Shown: positions 1 through 13,287 of the stretch, piece by piece
Numbering within the stretch: the first letter of the stretch is position 1
How the letters are laid out: every line of letters begins with the position of its first letter
From: Epiperipatus broadwayi
Taxonomy: Eukaryota > Onychophora > Udeonychophora > Euonychophora > Peripatidae
Assembly (NCBI GenBank): GCA_028023455.1
Contig: JAQFVV010012420.1
Location: 7,519,194 to 7,583,193, forward strand
Length of the DNA: 64,000 nucleotides
Direction of reading: 5' to 3'
Translations under genes and position numbers: made by a program
Notes under the pieces: model-generated
The model's database searches: none
Told to the model about the DNA's origin: nothing
The model's input: the letters and a program-made list of their open reading frames with translations, nothing else

Positions 1-791
1 TTTATTTTTCTGTGATTTACCAATAATAATGCCTAAAGATTTTAATCATTTAAAATAGGTAAAAAGATTGTACCAAGACAAAATTATTGGAACTTTTTGT
101 AAATTATTTATTATAGATGTTTATTTGTTATTATATATAGTGGTCTTGTTTTAATAACGTTCTCACTAGAAGAAACAAGAGTAAAGTGGTTATACAGGTA
201 GTATATTTAAATTGTATTAATTTTAATATAGCATTTATAGTTAAGGTATATATGTGTGATTAAATGTAAATTAGAGATAGGTTGTTAATTAATTAATAGT
301 AATTATTATTATCTATAATTAAAGTATAATATTTTATATATTTAATCTATTTTATCAATCTCAACTCCAGTTGAATGAAATGCTATAAAATATCTGAAGC
401 TTATGCACAAAATGAATATATTCATAAGGATTACCCCTTTTTTATTAATATAGTTACATTAAAGTTCATATGAAAAATATTTTGCATAATGAATTAAGTT
501 TGTGGCAACAAGACTTACAGAAATAGTGCTCTTGTTTAGCAGAGAAATAAATCTTTTAACAACATACCTTATAGTATTTTATTTTTGAATGTTAGTTTAG
601 ATAAGCATCTTACATATATCCACTTGTACTTATAAAAGTTAGGCAAATAATACCATATCATTAAAGAATTATATTGTAACAGGGTTAATGCTCTCAGTAT
701 TTTAGGAGATAACTAAATTTATATCATTAGATACTTAGAGGAATATGGATTAAGCTATTTTACTTAGAAATTTAATAAAACATTGTTCACT
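1..791. other. AT-rich non-coding stretch, nothing recognised
   Basis: All six frames are closed at short distances and no repeat, tRNA-like box or splice-bounded open frame stands out. The stretch looks like ordinary intergenic or intronic DNA. Confidence 0.6.
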
Positions 792-849
792 TAATTTATT
801 AATAATTATTATAATGCTTATAATTTATTAATAATTATTATAATGCTTA
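792..849. repeat. Two-copy 29-bp tandem duplication
   Basis: The unit beginning TAATTTATTAATAATTATTA and ending AATGCTTA occurs twice head to tail (792-820 and 821-849) with no mismatch that I can see. It looks like a recent local slippage or short tandem duplication with no evident function. Confidence 0.85.
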
Positions 850-1200
850 TGTTTCATTATTCTTTGTTCAACAATCTTCTTCAATAGCATATTTTGTTCC
901 CAAATCACGTAAAGCTACATTCTGAAGTTTATTTGATAGAAAAATAGAAGTCAAGTTTCTCTGATTAACATTCACTAGTGTTGAGAACTTAAATTTTATT
1001 CTTACCTTTTATTTTATATTTTCTTTGGTTGTTAATAAATTGATATAAAATTTGTTGGCTTTCATTTTTCATTATTTTAGCATTCATCATCTATTCAGTA
1101 AATAAATGTGGTCACATTGTCTTATTAATATTATGTGTTTATTTAAAGGTATATTGATTATAGTAGTGATGTTATTTATAGTTATTTCTGATACTTGCAC

Positions 1201-1433
1201 ATAATCTAATCATAAAACAATATATCTTTTAAAATAATTACAATCTTCTTACTCCTTTTAAGCAAAAAATATTTATTATTATAATTACAGTTTCAACTTT
1301 AATAAATATTTTTTGCTTAAAAGGTTTAAGAAGATTGTAATTATTTTAAAAGATATATTTTTGTATATGAAAAATCAAAATTAAGGAAGAAGAAGAAGGA
1401 AGAAGTGTTTATAGAATTATATAATCTAATCAT
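1201..1433. mobile_element. Fold-back (MITE-like) element with flanking 13-bp direct repeat
   Basis: About 60 nt at 1,221-1,281 is the near-perfect reverse complement of 1,300-1,359; both arms share the blocks TTTTAAAATAATTACAATCT and AGCAAAAAATATTTATTA. The 13-mer ATAATCTAATCAT occurs at 1,201-1,213 and again at 1,421-1,433, which could be a target-site duplication. There is no coding capacity. A non-autonomous DNA transposon or simple palindrome is the likely explanation; the superfamily is unknown. Confidence 0.6.
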
Positions 1434-4160
1434 TAAAGTATAATTACTGGAGATATGTATTGAATACGCTAAAATTTCCCTTATTATTTAATCATGTTAA
1501 TAATAAAGATTTATAGTTAAAGATTAAAATTTTACGTATATGTTTATTATACGTATTCTAAACTCTGAAATAATTTTAAATCTGATTTATGTAATATGAA
1601 ACCTAGGTTGAATACACTAGCCCAACAAATAAATGTTAGATTAATTTATTTTATTTATAAATACAGTTATACTTTGAGTTTATTATATAACCCTGAAATA
1701 TTATTATTATGTACTAATACACATTTTTAGTGTTTCTTAGATATTGTAAATATTAGGCGGCCAGTAAAGAGTTTCATTATAATGACGATACATATAGTAA
1801 AGGTTAAGCTAATATCATATTGGTCGTTAGTTGGTTAAACTTAGTCATATTCATTTTTATTTCATATGTTATAATATATATATAAATACATATTGTAGCC
1901 TTTCGCAATTAGCTACAAATATAAAAAGAAAATCATTATAATAACATACAGGGGGAGGGGGGAGTAAGATTAGACTGAATTTCGGCTGTAATTATTGTAT
2001 TTGTCAGCACACACCCTTTTTTAAATATATGTCTTTTTATTACAAGAAAAAAAGTTAATAAAAATAACTAATAATTATAATAAAGAGAAAATAGAATGGA
2101 ATGACATTTACTTATTGTAAAAGAAACTAAACAGAGTTGTTAAAATTTTAAAAAAGGGATAAAATGTTATTAAAATTACTGATAAACTTAGTTGTTCGAA
2201 ATAAAGTCAAATTTGTAAAAGAAAAAAATATATATTTTCTCTCCATTTCATTTTTGTTTTCCTTGCTTGTTAAATTTAAAAACATGTAATTAAAGATTGA
2301 TTTAAAATAGATAAGGTAATTTTGGAGGTAAACAGTTTAAGGTATTGGATAACATGATTTTTGAATATGATTGGGATTAACTATAAAAGAACAGAACATA
2401 TTTTGCTAGCAGAATGATTGGATTTAAAACTAACTGATGTACTATTATAAAAGAGAAGTCACCATCAAACAATGTATGGTTAGTCATATCTTATATTGTG
2501 AAATCCAGTACAGCAATATATAATGCTGATGAAAAAATGCTTTCAATATTTATTAGAAAATTATGAAATGTTCAGATATGTTTATTGTTCATGCCTTAGT
2601 AAATCTGGCTAGAATTTATTTAGTAGGTGTTCTTTTCTACTCTATCATGTAGCTTCATAGAAGAAGAAAGTTACAAACATCTAACCTAGTCTACAAAATT
2701 TAGTCATGGCCTTGAAGAAAAATTATTGCCCATCATCATTTGAAAATATGTTTGCCTTGTTCAGAGATTTGTATAACAATTGCTGATTCTCTCCAAAATT
2801 CTGCCTGTTAATACATCATGAAAGAAGAAACATACTGCTGATTGTATAACCAAGATTGTCAGCATATGATAAATAAATAGACTTAACTATTTGTTTGCCA
2901 GCTTGAAGAAAACTAAGGATAAATAAATAAACTTAAGCATACCTGAAATTAGAAGCACTAAGGATAAAATATATTTAATCATGAAAAAGCTGCTTGAAGC
3001 AATTTTGAAAATTGGAAAGTTATCATCAAGTCAAACATAAGATCATTCTACCACAGAAAGTTGGTAAAACCATTTTATATATGTTACATATGACACATGT
3101 GACCAAGTTGTAATACCATACTTTCCTGAACTGACATTTATTTAGTTATTGGTTTATTTTATTTAGCAAAATGTTTTTAACTTTCTTGACTTACTGAAAT
3201 TTTTTTATTATTTTCCTCTTATGAAATAGTTTGCATATGTTATTATATTCAGTGAAAAATAATATTGTATATGGTTTTATAGAATTTTATTGGATTACTA
3301 TTTTTTTTAATCTGTTATCATTAAAATATTGAATAGGCATATTGGGAGAGAGGAGAGAAGAATAAAGGAATATTTTAGTATATACTAACAATTAAAAAAG
3401 ATAATGGAAGTTATTAAAAGCCATTACATTGTAGTAAATTATTTTTCTTATTATAGCTTTTTGATGGTCATCCTCTCTATTTTGACAGAATTCATTATTT
3501 GAGGTGAGAGTGCTTGGAATATATTATTGTTGACTTTAAAACTTTAGCCTACATTTAATTTTCATTAATGTATTTCATTAATTCAATAAGGTATTATAAA
3601 TTAAATAGTACAGTATTATGACTGAGTTTCTTTTGTACTTAAGTTACTGCTTAGTGTTGATGGGATTACTGCATGAAAAATGAAATTTGAACCTGGATTC
3701 CTGGTGGCAGTCTGATAGATATTTGTTAATGGCACCAGTTCAACACAAAAAAACATCTAGAGAGCTCAGGTTTTTAGACCATATTCTCTTTATATATAGT
3801 TAGATTGAAATACATATGGTAAAGGTATATCAATATAAATGAACTATGATGACCAGAAAATATTGTTGTCTGGATAACATTATTAGCAATAGGCTTGGAA
3901 ACTAGTAAGATCCTTTAGTATGTTTGTCATTAATTTTTGATTGAGTTCAAGATCAAAATCCTTTATAATATATATGTTTAAAAAATCATAGAGCAAAACA
4001 AGTATTAATATTTAAATTTGCGATTAGTAAACTTTTATTGCAATCCGCTGGTGAAAAATCAAAATGAGATATTGATACATAGGTTTTTTTTAAAGATTCA
4101 TTTTATTAGAATATCACACTTATGAATCTTACTCTTCAAAATTTAATACTATGTACTTTA
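1434..4160. other. AT-rich non-coding stretch, nothing firm
   Basis: No splice-bounded frame or clear element. The part around 2,400-3,120 is slightly less AT-rich and carries short open pieces on the + strand broken by many stops, so it may be a heavily decayed mobile element, but no motif is recognisable. A G-run lies near 1,951-1,966. Confidence 0.45.
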
Positions 4161-4162
4161 GA

Positions 4163-4300
4163 AGGAACTTTATGGTTTAATGGTATTTAACTGTTGTTTT
4201 AAAACCTGAGTTCAAATCCAGATAGAATATACCTGAAATTTTTAAAAAAAATTAGATATCTGGCTCTTAGGCAATTTGGCTGGTTATGTAATATTAATCA
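4163..4300 (+). mobile_element. Possible tRNA-derived SINE remnant
   Basis: The sequence TATGGTTTAATGG (A-box-like) is followed about 30 nt later by GAGTTCAAATCCAG, a good match to the RNA polymerase III B box. No intact cloverleaf, poly-A tail or target duplication is evident. It could be a decayed SINE head or chance; confidence is low. Confidence 0.3.
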
Positions 4301-6138
4301 GTAATTGAGTGTCTAGTTATTCTTAGTTAAAGAATGAAATAAGAATCAAAAAACACTCAAATATTCACAAACAGACAATTGGTATGCTTTGTGAGTAATG
4401 TCTCCTTAAACTGTATTGATATATAGAGTTATTGGAAAAAATTCTGTATTGCAATAATCTATTTAAAAACATATATTACAATCTTATAAATATATACAAT
4501 TTTGTTGTTAATATTAGCATCATATCAACTTTTAAATGGATCTCACCTAACATCCTCCAAGTAATAAATGATATTCATTGATGTTACAGAAATGCATGTC
4601 TGTAAAAACACAGATATGGACAAATTTAATCCATAAAAATATTTATTTTAATTGATAGATATATATTGAAATCATTTTTGGGTCATAACATTGTATTAGT
4701 TTTTTATTTAAATTGCTAATGATTTGATGAAATCATATTTATCCTTGTCAAGTCTAAGACGATAAGAAAGAACTGTTTTATTTCAAGTAATAATGAGATT
4801 GTGATTGCATATGAATTTAAGAATGTTTATTCATATTGTGATGAGATCACTGTGATCATCATCATCATGAGTAATGTATTATATATGTGTAGTTTTATAT
4901 ACAAAGGCCTTGAAATTATAGGGAACTAGAGCCAGGTTTATTATGATAGACTGTATACATTGATCGGCAGGGGCTTTCCTTTATGATATTGTTAAAAGAG
5001 ATTAGACACAAAATACGTTTGATTTTAGAAAGAAATAAAACAAAAGAATAAAAGTTATATTAAGTTTGTTAAAAGCTAACATGTAAATAAAGGGTTTAGA
5101 ATGCTTGTGCTGTTATCTAAAAATCATAAAAAATTTCTCTGAGTTATTTTAATATCTCATTTTAAGGGTAATAAATGCATTTGATAATGCATAAAAAACA
5201 TGACTTCTCTTTGTAATAAGGTGGGGATCAAATTTCATATGAATGATAAAAGCTACAAAGACCAATTTTGCATCATTTTAAAGAGAATGAAAAGGTCTAC
5301 TTAACGAGGCATATTTCATTAATGACATATTTTACATCAAAAAATATATTGTTTCAAAGTTAAGTTGCTTTGACTTTTTTATATTTATTTTTTAGCTCAG
5401 ACAATTGTGTTTTGTAAATTCCTGTTGTACAATGGTTATAAAAAGAAGAAAAACGACTAGGGATAAAAAAAATTTTTTTTTTTTTAAATTAAAAGGTTTA
5501 ATTAATATTTTATTAAAGATAATCTAGATTTTGATTAGCAAGAATTATTATGTTCATATATAACAATTTCAATTTTTTTTTGGAATTTAGATTTTAATTT
5601 AAAAAGATTGACGTGTTTTTTAAATGTAATAGTACTAATTTTTCTAAGAAAGATTAATTAAATTTACAGGTGTTTCAGAGGCTATATATAAAGAGGGGCA
5701 TGAATACAAGAGAGAAAGAATATTAGTGAATCAAAAAGTTGAGCACCTAAGAGGGCCAAAAAAAAATATAGAAAACACAGAATTCAACACTCTCTTTTAA
5801 AAGAACTTGTAAGTTGTTTAATATTGAAGCATACTGTGGCTAAATAAAAGTATCTTCTCTCATGCTATGGATAGTTTTGACTATGCTGAAGATTAATTCA
5901 ATTATGGTATTATTAATTTCTTTTAGAATGTTCTAATACATTCAAAATGGGCTATAAATATTGTTTCCATGTTACTCAGAAAATTGTTATAAAAGCCTGG
6001 TTGGTTAGATAATGTGATTGTATAGCTAGCTCATTGTCAATTTCTGGCTTGTAAAATAATATTTCCTATTTTTTAAAAAATACTGTAATAAATATATCAA
6101 AAATAACAGGCTTATTTGTGATTCTGTGAAAAGCAACT
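4301..6138. other. AT-rich non-coding stretch, nothing recognised
   Basis: Only short random open frames and simple A/T runs (for example near 5,468-5,486). No repeat partner elsewhere in the window was noticed. Confidence 0.5.
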
Positions 6139-6460
6139 AAAACATCACATAACCACCATTCCCTATGCTTACACACGCTGTTAAAATAGTAGCAACTCTT
6201 CATACAATAGTGTCACTAAATGCAAGCAATATTAATCAATGGATGCAAGAAATCTTGTGCATAAAATTCCTGTCTAGTGTTCTCAAATTCAAGGATATTC
6301 AGTAATAAAAGCCACAAGCTAGGAATTAGTCTGGGAATATTGGATAAGTAGAAATAGATAGGAATTTATGCACAAACCTTCTTGCATCTACTGATTACTA
6401 TGGCCTTTGGTGGTACTATTGTATTGAAAATATGAAACTGTTTTAAGTTTCTGTGAATAG
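6139..6460 (-). mobile_element. Old copy of the hAT-associated fold-back element
   Basis: The stretch matches, in reverse orientation, the interior of the hAT-type element at 24,389-25,191. Shared blocks include AAACATCACAT, AATCAATGGATGCAAG and TTGTGCATAAAAT, in the same order. Like that interior it folds back on itself (AATCAATGGATGCAAGAA near 6,235 against TTCTTGCATCTACTGATTAC near 6,380). The outer GGGGTGG-type termini are not seen here, so this copy is partial and much more diverged. Confidence 0.6.
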
Positions 6461-7436
6461 GCCTATACTGTCTATAAAATTGCAAAGAAACACAAAATGT
6501 GATCCAAAATGGCACATTTCCAAAGTACTAATAATCTGAACTATTCTGAAGTCAAAAACATTAGTGTAATATAATAAAAGATCTTGAAGTTTACAAATTA
6601 TTGTATAATCTATGGTAAAGTATCTATATTAGTGTATTATATGATTATCATTAATATAATTTTTTGTGTTATATTTTGGCTGGTATACATTGTAATGAAC
6701 ATTGTATTATTAATGAATGTATTGAATTATCAGATTTTTTTTTCTTTCATAAACAAGTATTTGTATATGTTATTCTTATGCATATATTTCTCAGGAAAGA
6801 AATATTAATCAGAGTATGTTCAATTTTATGATGCTTTTTATTATTATTATTTTCTTTTTCTTTTATTAGTAAGATAATAAATTTGGGTATTAATATAATA
6901 GAAAACATTTAGTTTTGCACTATTCTTCTTCACTGTCTCATTTCATAAGTTAACATCATATCATCAACCTTACCTAAACTGGGACCAAGTTCATTTTTTA
7001 AACTGTGCTACCACTGAAATGCTAATACAGATGTTACTAGAATTGTGAATCTGAGACTGCCTTGATTATATTCATTTGATGGCTTTTCTGTGATGGATGA
7101 TGGTGCCTGAAGCTCTGATCATAGTAATGAATATAAGTTAAGCTACCAGTAGAACAATCTTCTGATTGCTTATCAGAAAGGTAATTATTAAAAAAAATGA
7201 TTATCAAGAAAATTATAGCCTGGATTTATAACAGATTAATAGAAAGAGTGTTAATGTGAATAGTTATTCACTTAATCATCACCATCAATCCTAAACATGG
7301 CCATATAAGAAATACCAATAATAAATGTGGGATGGTGGTCAACAATCATAACTACCTGAAAATAAATGGCTCATTCACATGAAAAACAATTTCATGAAAT
7401 GAAAAAATTGCAAACATCAAAATGCCTGGAAAGACA
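6461..7436. other. Non-coding stretch, nothing recognised
   Basis: A 74-codon frame at 6,584-6,808 is hydrophobic and made of AT-rich codons without splice or promoter context; it is taken as chance. Nothing else is supported. Confidence 0.5.
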
Positions 7437-7950
7437 TTGGTAATTATTTTTTGTGTATTGCTTTTTATTTTTTAAATATTGATGAATTTAAATGATTTGC
7501 AAATGTTGAAAATATTTTATTTTTTAAGTATTTAGTATATTTTTTGAAAAGTACACCATCAACATAATTTGTCAATTTCAGCTATTTTGGGGATGGGTAG
7601 ATTTTATGTTGTTAATTATTTTTTGTGTATTGCTTTTTACTTTTTAAATATTGATGAATTTAAATGATATGCCATAATTTCAAAGCAGAGACCAGACCAA
7701 TTAATTGCTTTTGAATGTGATTGCAGATAGATGCTTATTTGCAAATGTTGAAAGCTGATGAAATTCTGTTTTTGGATTTCCCGCCTTCCACCATTGTTTA
7801 ATGGTTCTTACTTGGGGGAGAGGTAGATTTTATGTTGGTAATTATTTTTTGTGTATTGCTTTTTATTTTTAAAATATCGATGAATTTAAATATTTCAAAG
7901 CAGAGACCAATTAATTGCTTTTGAATGTGATTGTAGATGCATATGGCAAT
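7437..7950 (+). repeat. Three diverged direct repeats of 75-150 bp
   Basis: The block containing TTATTTTTTGTGTATTGCTT followed by ATGAATTTAAAT starts near 7,439, 7,611 and 7,837. The second and third copies also share a longer right part containing AAGCAGAGACC, CAATTAATTGCTTTTGAATG and TGATTG. The second and third copies are each preceded by GTAGATTTTATGTTG (near 7,597 and 7,823). The array runs directly into the 170-bp array that follows. Confidence 0.75.
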
Positions 7951-7951
7951 T

Positions 7952-8440
7952 TCTAGGGGGGGTCTGTCTTTGTCGTATTTTCACCAATTTCTTTTAATTT
8001 GAATTTTATAGCATTTTCTTGTTTTGTTTTTTTATAATTTGTACTTTCGATGTATTTGTTGGGTATACATTGCCTCAGGCAATTTCATTTTTCAATTTAA
8101 GTGAAGAATTCTTGATTTTAGGGGGGGGGGGTCTGTCTTTGCCATATTTTCACTGATTTTTTTTTTTTAATTTGAATTTTATAGCATTTTCTTGGTTTTT
8201 TTTTTATTTGTACTTTCGATGTATTTGTTGGGTATACATTGCCTCAGGCAATTTCATTTTTCAATTTAAGTGAAGAGGTCTTGATTTTAGGGAGGGGGTC
8301 TGTCTTTGTCGTATTTTCACCGATTTCTTTTTTTTTTAATTTGAATTTTATAGCATTTTCTTGTTTTTTTTTTATAATTTGTACTTTCGATGTATTTGTT
8401 GTATATACATTGCCTCAGGCATTTTTATTTGTCAAATTTC
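7952..8440 (+). repeat. 170-bp tandem array, three copies
   Basis: The palindromic core TTGCCTCAGGCA recurs near 8,071, 8,240 and 8,411, giving a period of about 169-171 bp. Each unit also carries a G-run followed by GTCTGTCTTTG, a TATAGCATTTTCTTG block, and TACTTTCGATGTATTTGTTG. Unit length variation comes mostly from G and T homopolymers. The 75-codon frame at 8,239-8,466 lies inside this array and is not a gene. It resembles a short satellite or minisatellite seed. Confidence 0.85.
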
Positions 8441-11400
8441 AGCCACTTTCGGATAGAAATTTATGACTTGCAAGCTTCGGGCCAGTTGTTGATGGTACAA
8501 CAGTGTCGCCTGGTGATGATTGAGCACATGCTCCACAACTACCCTGCTTAATAATGCCCATTCTTATTAGGGGACTATTAGGCAGTTTGAGATGGGTGGC
8601 ATACTATTTAAAATGCAATTTTTAATCATATCTTCAAATAAATAACCAGGATATTATTATAAATATTGTAACCTAGTGTTATTGACACTTGGTTTACTTG
8701 GCATTATTTCTGCAGGAAAACAATGCTATTCTTTAAAGAAATAAAAAGATAAAATAACAATAGTAATAATTGATTAATAAAGTATGGTATTCACTCACTT
8801 TGGCATGTTTTGGGTGAATAACTAATAGATTTAATAACTCAATGTCATTTTTAAAGAGAGAACATGAATAATTTAATTGAGATATTAATAATTAGAGCAA
8901 ATTAATATGGTATAAAAGCTAAACAGTAATTGATTTTGGATGGGTAGAGAGGGGAGTGGATGAGTGTCTTATCATAAAGCACAATAACTTCTGGTAATTT
9001 CTTTTTGTAAAAAAAAAAAAAAAATTAAAAAAAAAAAAAAAGAAAAAAATAATGTTTAAAGAATTATACATCACTGATTGTTAATTTAATGTATTTATTA
9101 TTATTTTTTTTATATTGTCAAATTACTTTGTAATCCAGGTAAATAATACTAAAACTATATGATTGTAATAGGTTTTTCCTTTCTTTTGTTTATGTTATAA
9201 TCAAATGATTATTTTTCTGGAAGAGGTCGCTAAAGTCAAGATCATTTTTTTTTTAAAAAAAAGATAGTCTGCTTTTAGTTTTCAAGGAAGGAACAGTGCT
9301 GAAATTTGGTAACTCAATTTTTTCATTTTATTTTGCAGAAATAAATGTAATCAAAGTAAAATTTTAATAATATAATGTGTGGCTAAATTTTTTTGATAAG
9401 ATATCCTGATTTTCTTTGCCATCTACCTATTTAAAGACCTTTTATACTTAAAAATTTATTGTCTCACGCTAAAGTTAAAAATGACAGAATTAACTAAAAG
9501 ATTCACGAAAAATTATATTATATCTAAATTAAGGAAAAGAAGCGATTTCCAAGAAAAGATTAATTATTTATTAACTTTATGTCATTTATTGATATTTTCT
9601 TGGTATAGAAAAAAAAAATAATAATTGAAAGAAATATTTTGAAACCAAGGAAAATCAACTAGAAACATTTTCGCGCTCTTTCTCAATATTGTCTGCCTTT
9701 ACAAGTAATGTAGTTACATACGTTAAAATATGTTTTATTCACCAAGAATTGTCTGGAAATAATAATAATGATAAATAAGATTAAATTATGCACCTGTATA
9801 TTTTTTTTAAAAATATATATATATATAAACTTTCTCAGAGTAAATATAGGAAAAGTTATATAGGGGCATTCTTATGGAGAAGTTACCGTTAAAAAAATTT
9901 ATAATTCCTAAAGTATGAACAAAACCAAATATCTTAGTGACTTAATGATAAAAATAAATGATATATTATATTACACATCAGTTGGAGTTTGTAAAACTTC
10001 CTATACATGTAAATCAGCTGCAGTTATTATCAGAATAATCTCGGAAAAATTGCGCATTTCCGTCCATAAGTAAGCTAGCTAATATGAATTGTACGTATCG
10101 TCAATAATAAAGTAAAAAAAAAAAAAGAATTGTGTATGTTTATCGTCTATCGTTAACTGTTCGTTATGTTAGAATATGTATATTTTATTTTCTATGGATC
10201 CCAAAATTGTAGCAGTTTAATTCAAGTAAGAATTAATCTTCAATTCTGCTATATTTTTCTTTACCTAATTTATTAAACGCACAAAATAAGAGAAAACTTT
10301 TATCTAAAGGAAATAATACCATGCGTTTATTGTTTTTAAACTTGCTTCGTGAAATACGACTGGATAAAGCTCTTCACCTGGACCAATTGCTCAACAGAAA
10401 AACATTTTCTAATGAGAGAATATGCACTTGTTAATTAATGATTGTTTAAAACTAAGTTATAAATGATATGTATTTTTTTGTTATATCACATAGGTTAAAG
10501 TCTTTATGGTCAAGTGATATTTAATAGCCTTGTAATGACAAAGGTATGTTTTAATATAATTATTATAGGTTAAGTTGATATTTAACACGAAAGAAAAAAT
10601 CTATAAAATATGTTTTAATTATTACATACAATTGTAGGTAGAAATTTTGTATGTTAGATACGTAAAAGAAAAATATTTAGATATTTAAGGGGTAAAATAA
10701 ATATTGAAAATTATCAGAAGTAACTAAAAAAAAAAAAATGCTATAACAAAATATTTCTTGTTAAAGTTTTGAAACGAATTTATACTGTATTAATTGAGGA
10801 ATTTATTCCTAATTATTCTTAAATAACACATCCACTTTATTTAGTTTAAGATAGTATGCTACCAACTATTTTGAATGTTCCTTTATTAAAATTAAAATTA
10901 TTATACTTTTATTCTATGATGTCCATTGATTTCAGATGTTGATCAAAATATACACGGTAATATAAGTTTATTATAATCAGTGTATTTACTTATCCTGCCC
11001 AGATATAGCATTGGTATATGCTTAATATTCGCATAGGTAATAATTATAATGTATTTATTTTGTGGGATGAAAAATGATCTCCCCAAAAGCTTTGTTTTCC
11101 ATGAGAGGAAGATTTTAAATATAATGTTCAGGTATATTTATAGCCCAAGTGATCGATTCTCATAGATAGGACGATCAAGAATTTATCTAGCATTTAGTAT
11201 GCTTCATTCGTTTAAATCCCAGGAGAGGATTGTATTTGGTCTGTGTTCGTTGTATGCCCAAGTAAGAGGCAAGAAACCACCAAAATATTTTAATGTAGTA
11301 GATTACTTTACAGACCTTCGTGGTTATTCCATATTCCTCATGTGAAAATAAAGATAGCTCCACCATGGAAGGTGTTGATTATTGTGCTTAATTTTGAAAG

Positions 11401-13206
11401 TTCGGGCAAGATAAAAGTTATATTGGAGGTGTTAGTTCCTCAAGATCCACTTTAGTATAAATAGTGTGTTAGTAACTAAGATCAATATCTGTATTGTGCT
11501 GCTAAATATTACTAGTATTTGACAAGTAAATCAACGGAGAAAGTAATTAAAATTGCGTAATTTAAAACGCTTATTTACTGAAGGAATATTCAAATGCAAT
11601 ATTTAATTCTGGTTAGTAATTAAATAATATTCATATTTAAAATTATACGTATGAATAAAATTTGTATCATAACTTGGGTTAGCATTAAGTTAAATGTAAG
11701 ATGGTAAGTGTAACTTCTGATAACTGGCCTATAATTAGAATAGGTTATCCCATTAAAGACCATAAATAAAGTAAATGTATTAGAAATAAATTTAATATTT
11801 TGCGTATTGCATATGATGGGATTAATCATTTAAAAAAAAAAAAAAAATAGTTAGTCAATAATTTTGAATAAAAGCTTCTACAAGGTTACCAAAATTTAAT
11901 AAACAATGTATTGGTAATGAAATGTACTTTTAGTTAATCAATCTATATGATTGCATACAGGAGAAGTAGTAACCTCTAGTCCATAACCAAAAGAGTATAC
12001 AGATTAATGTCAGTTATATTTTATATTTTTGTATTACTATGGGATTATTGAATAAATGTTCATATATTTTTTTTTGTGATAATAATAAATTATAGTCTTG
12101 TTAAAATTTGTTGTAGATTCATTTTTTTTGTTTTTATATGCTAAATATAAGTGTTTGCACAATATTTGCAAAACCTTTTCTTGAGTCCGAAATCATTCCA
12201 AATTCTTAAAAACTTAATATACCAGATAAATAAAGTTGAGCAGATCGGAATATGTCATTATATTTTAGTTTAATGATAATTATTTATGGAGTTGAAAACT
12301 TAAGACTAAACATTCACCTTTGTGTAAAGAAAAAAAAAAAAAGAATTTATTCCCAAACCATTAACTTTGGTTGCACATTATTCCATTCCCATTTAGTTAA
12401 ATTGTCTAAGTAATAAATCTTAGTTATATTATTGTGTTGTCATGGATGATGGAAGGACACAAAAAGCACCCTTGTCTTTTTATTATTCTGACTGAGATTC
12501 TGAAAAAAAAAAAAGGCTGTGTTATTCAAAATTATACGTCATTATTGAATAGAATTATCATCTCTTTAAATAATATAGCAGTTGATATGAGAGATGAAGA
12601 CACATTGAATTTAAGTAAAATAAATGTTTCCTATAGCCGACCAGAATGCCAGTCATATGCGACAACACAATACTGCCGAGCATTTCCTTACATGAAACAA
12701 AGAACCCTGAGATTAATATTATTATAATTATTCTTTAAATTAATAAGTGATCAATTATTGTTGTTATTACAATCGTGGCATGGCTTAAGAGAATTGAATG
12801 TACAATTGTATTATATGAAAAGTATTTTAGATCATATTGGAAAATTAATGGATATGTTGCTTTATTTTGGTTGCCTTAACAACAACCTGGAAAAATTAGT
12901 GTCCTGGGTGCAAATAAAATAAGATAAAACTAATAATATTTATTGGGTTAGAATATATATATACTACAAATTTATTTTTCCTACTTACTTGCAACAATTT
13001 TTCTTTAGTTAGTACATCAAAAAGTATCAATTATTTTTATTAAGGTATAAATTATTATATTTTTTTAATCTTGAATATAGACTTTTTTTATTTAATGACG
13101 ATTGAATATATCGAGAAACTTTTACCTATTTTATTAACCCTTTGTTTTTTCTTATTTGTGGAATCAAGTCTTATTATTATATTTGATCTATATAGAACTG
13201 TCATAT
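8441..13206. other. AT-rich non-coding stretch with minor homopolymers
   Basis: The piece 8,441-8,610 is richer in G+C than its surroundings but has no open frame or splice sites. A-runs fill about 9,008-9,047. Around 11,140-11,480 there is a patch with a possible B box (CGTTTAAATCCCA near 11,209) that may be a decayed SINE. A 97-codon frame at 12,434-12,727 includes a poly-Lys run from an A-tract and ends in a locally G+C-richer patch (12,641-12,710), but no convincing exon boundary or family was found. Confidence 0.4.
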
Positions 13207-13287
13207 GTAGATTGACACAGTTGGTAGATCAGGAAGTCCCAGGAAAACTTCTGATGCTCAAACTTCTTATGCACTCCTAAGCAATTA
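13207..13287 (+). mobile_element. Truncated copy of SINE family S2
   Basis: It shares CAGTTGGTA, AGTCCCAGGA, TGCTCA and the 3' block AACTTCTTATGCACTCCTAA with the copies at 29,463 and 34,625. The tRNA-like box features are decayed and the tail runs into a TA repeat. See the copy at 29,463 for the best-preserved head. Confidence 0.55.

Noticed and set aside
8239-8466. 75-codon + strand frame
   Set aside because: It lies wholly in the 170-bp tandem array and its frame depends on homopolymer lengths that vary between units.
12434-12727. 97-codon + strand frame
   Set aside because: It contains a Lys run from an A-tract, has no convincing splice sites, and shows no recognisable motif; only its last ~70 bp are less AT-rich.
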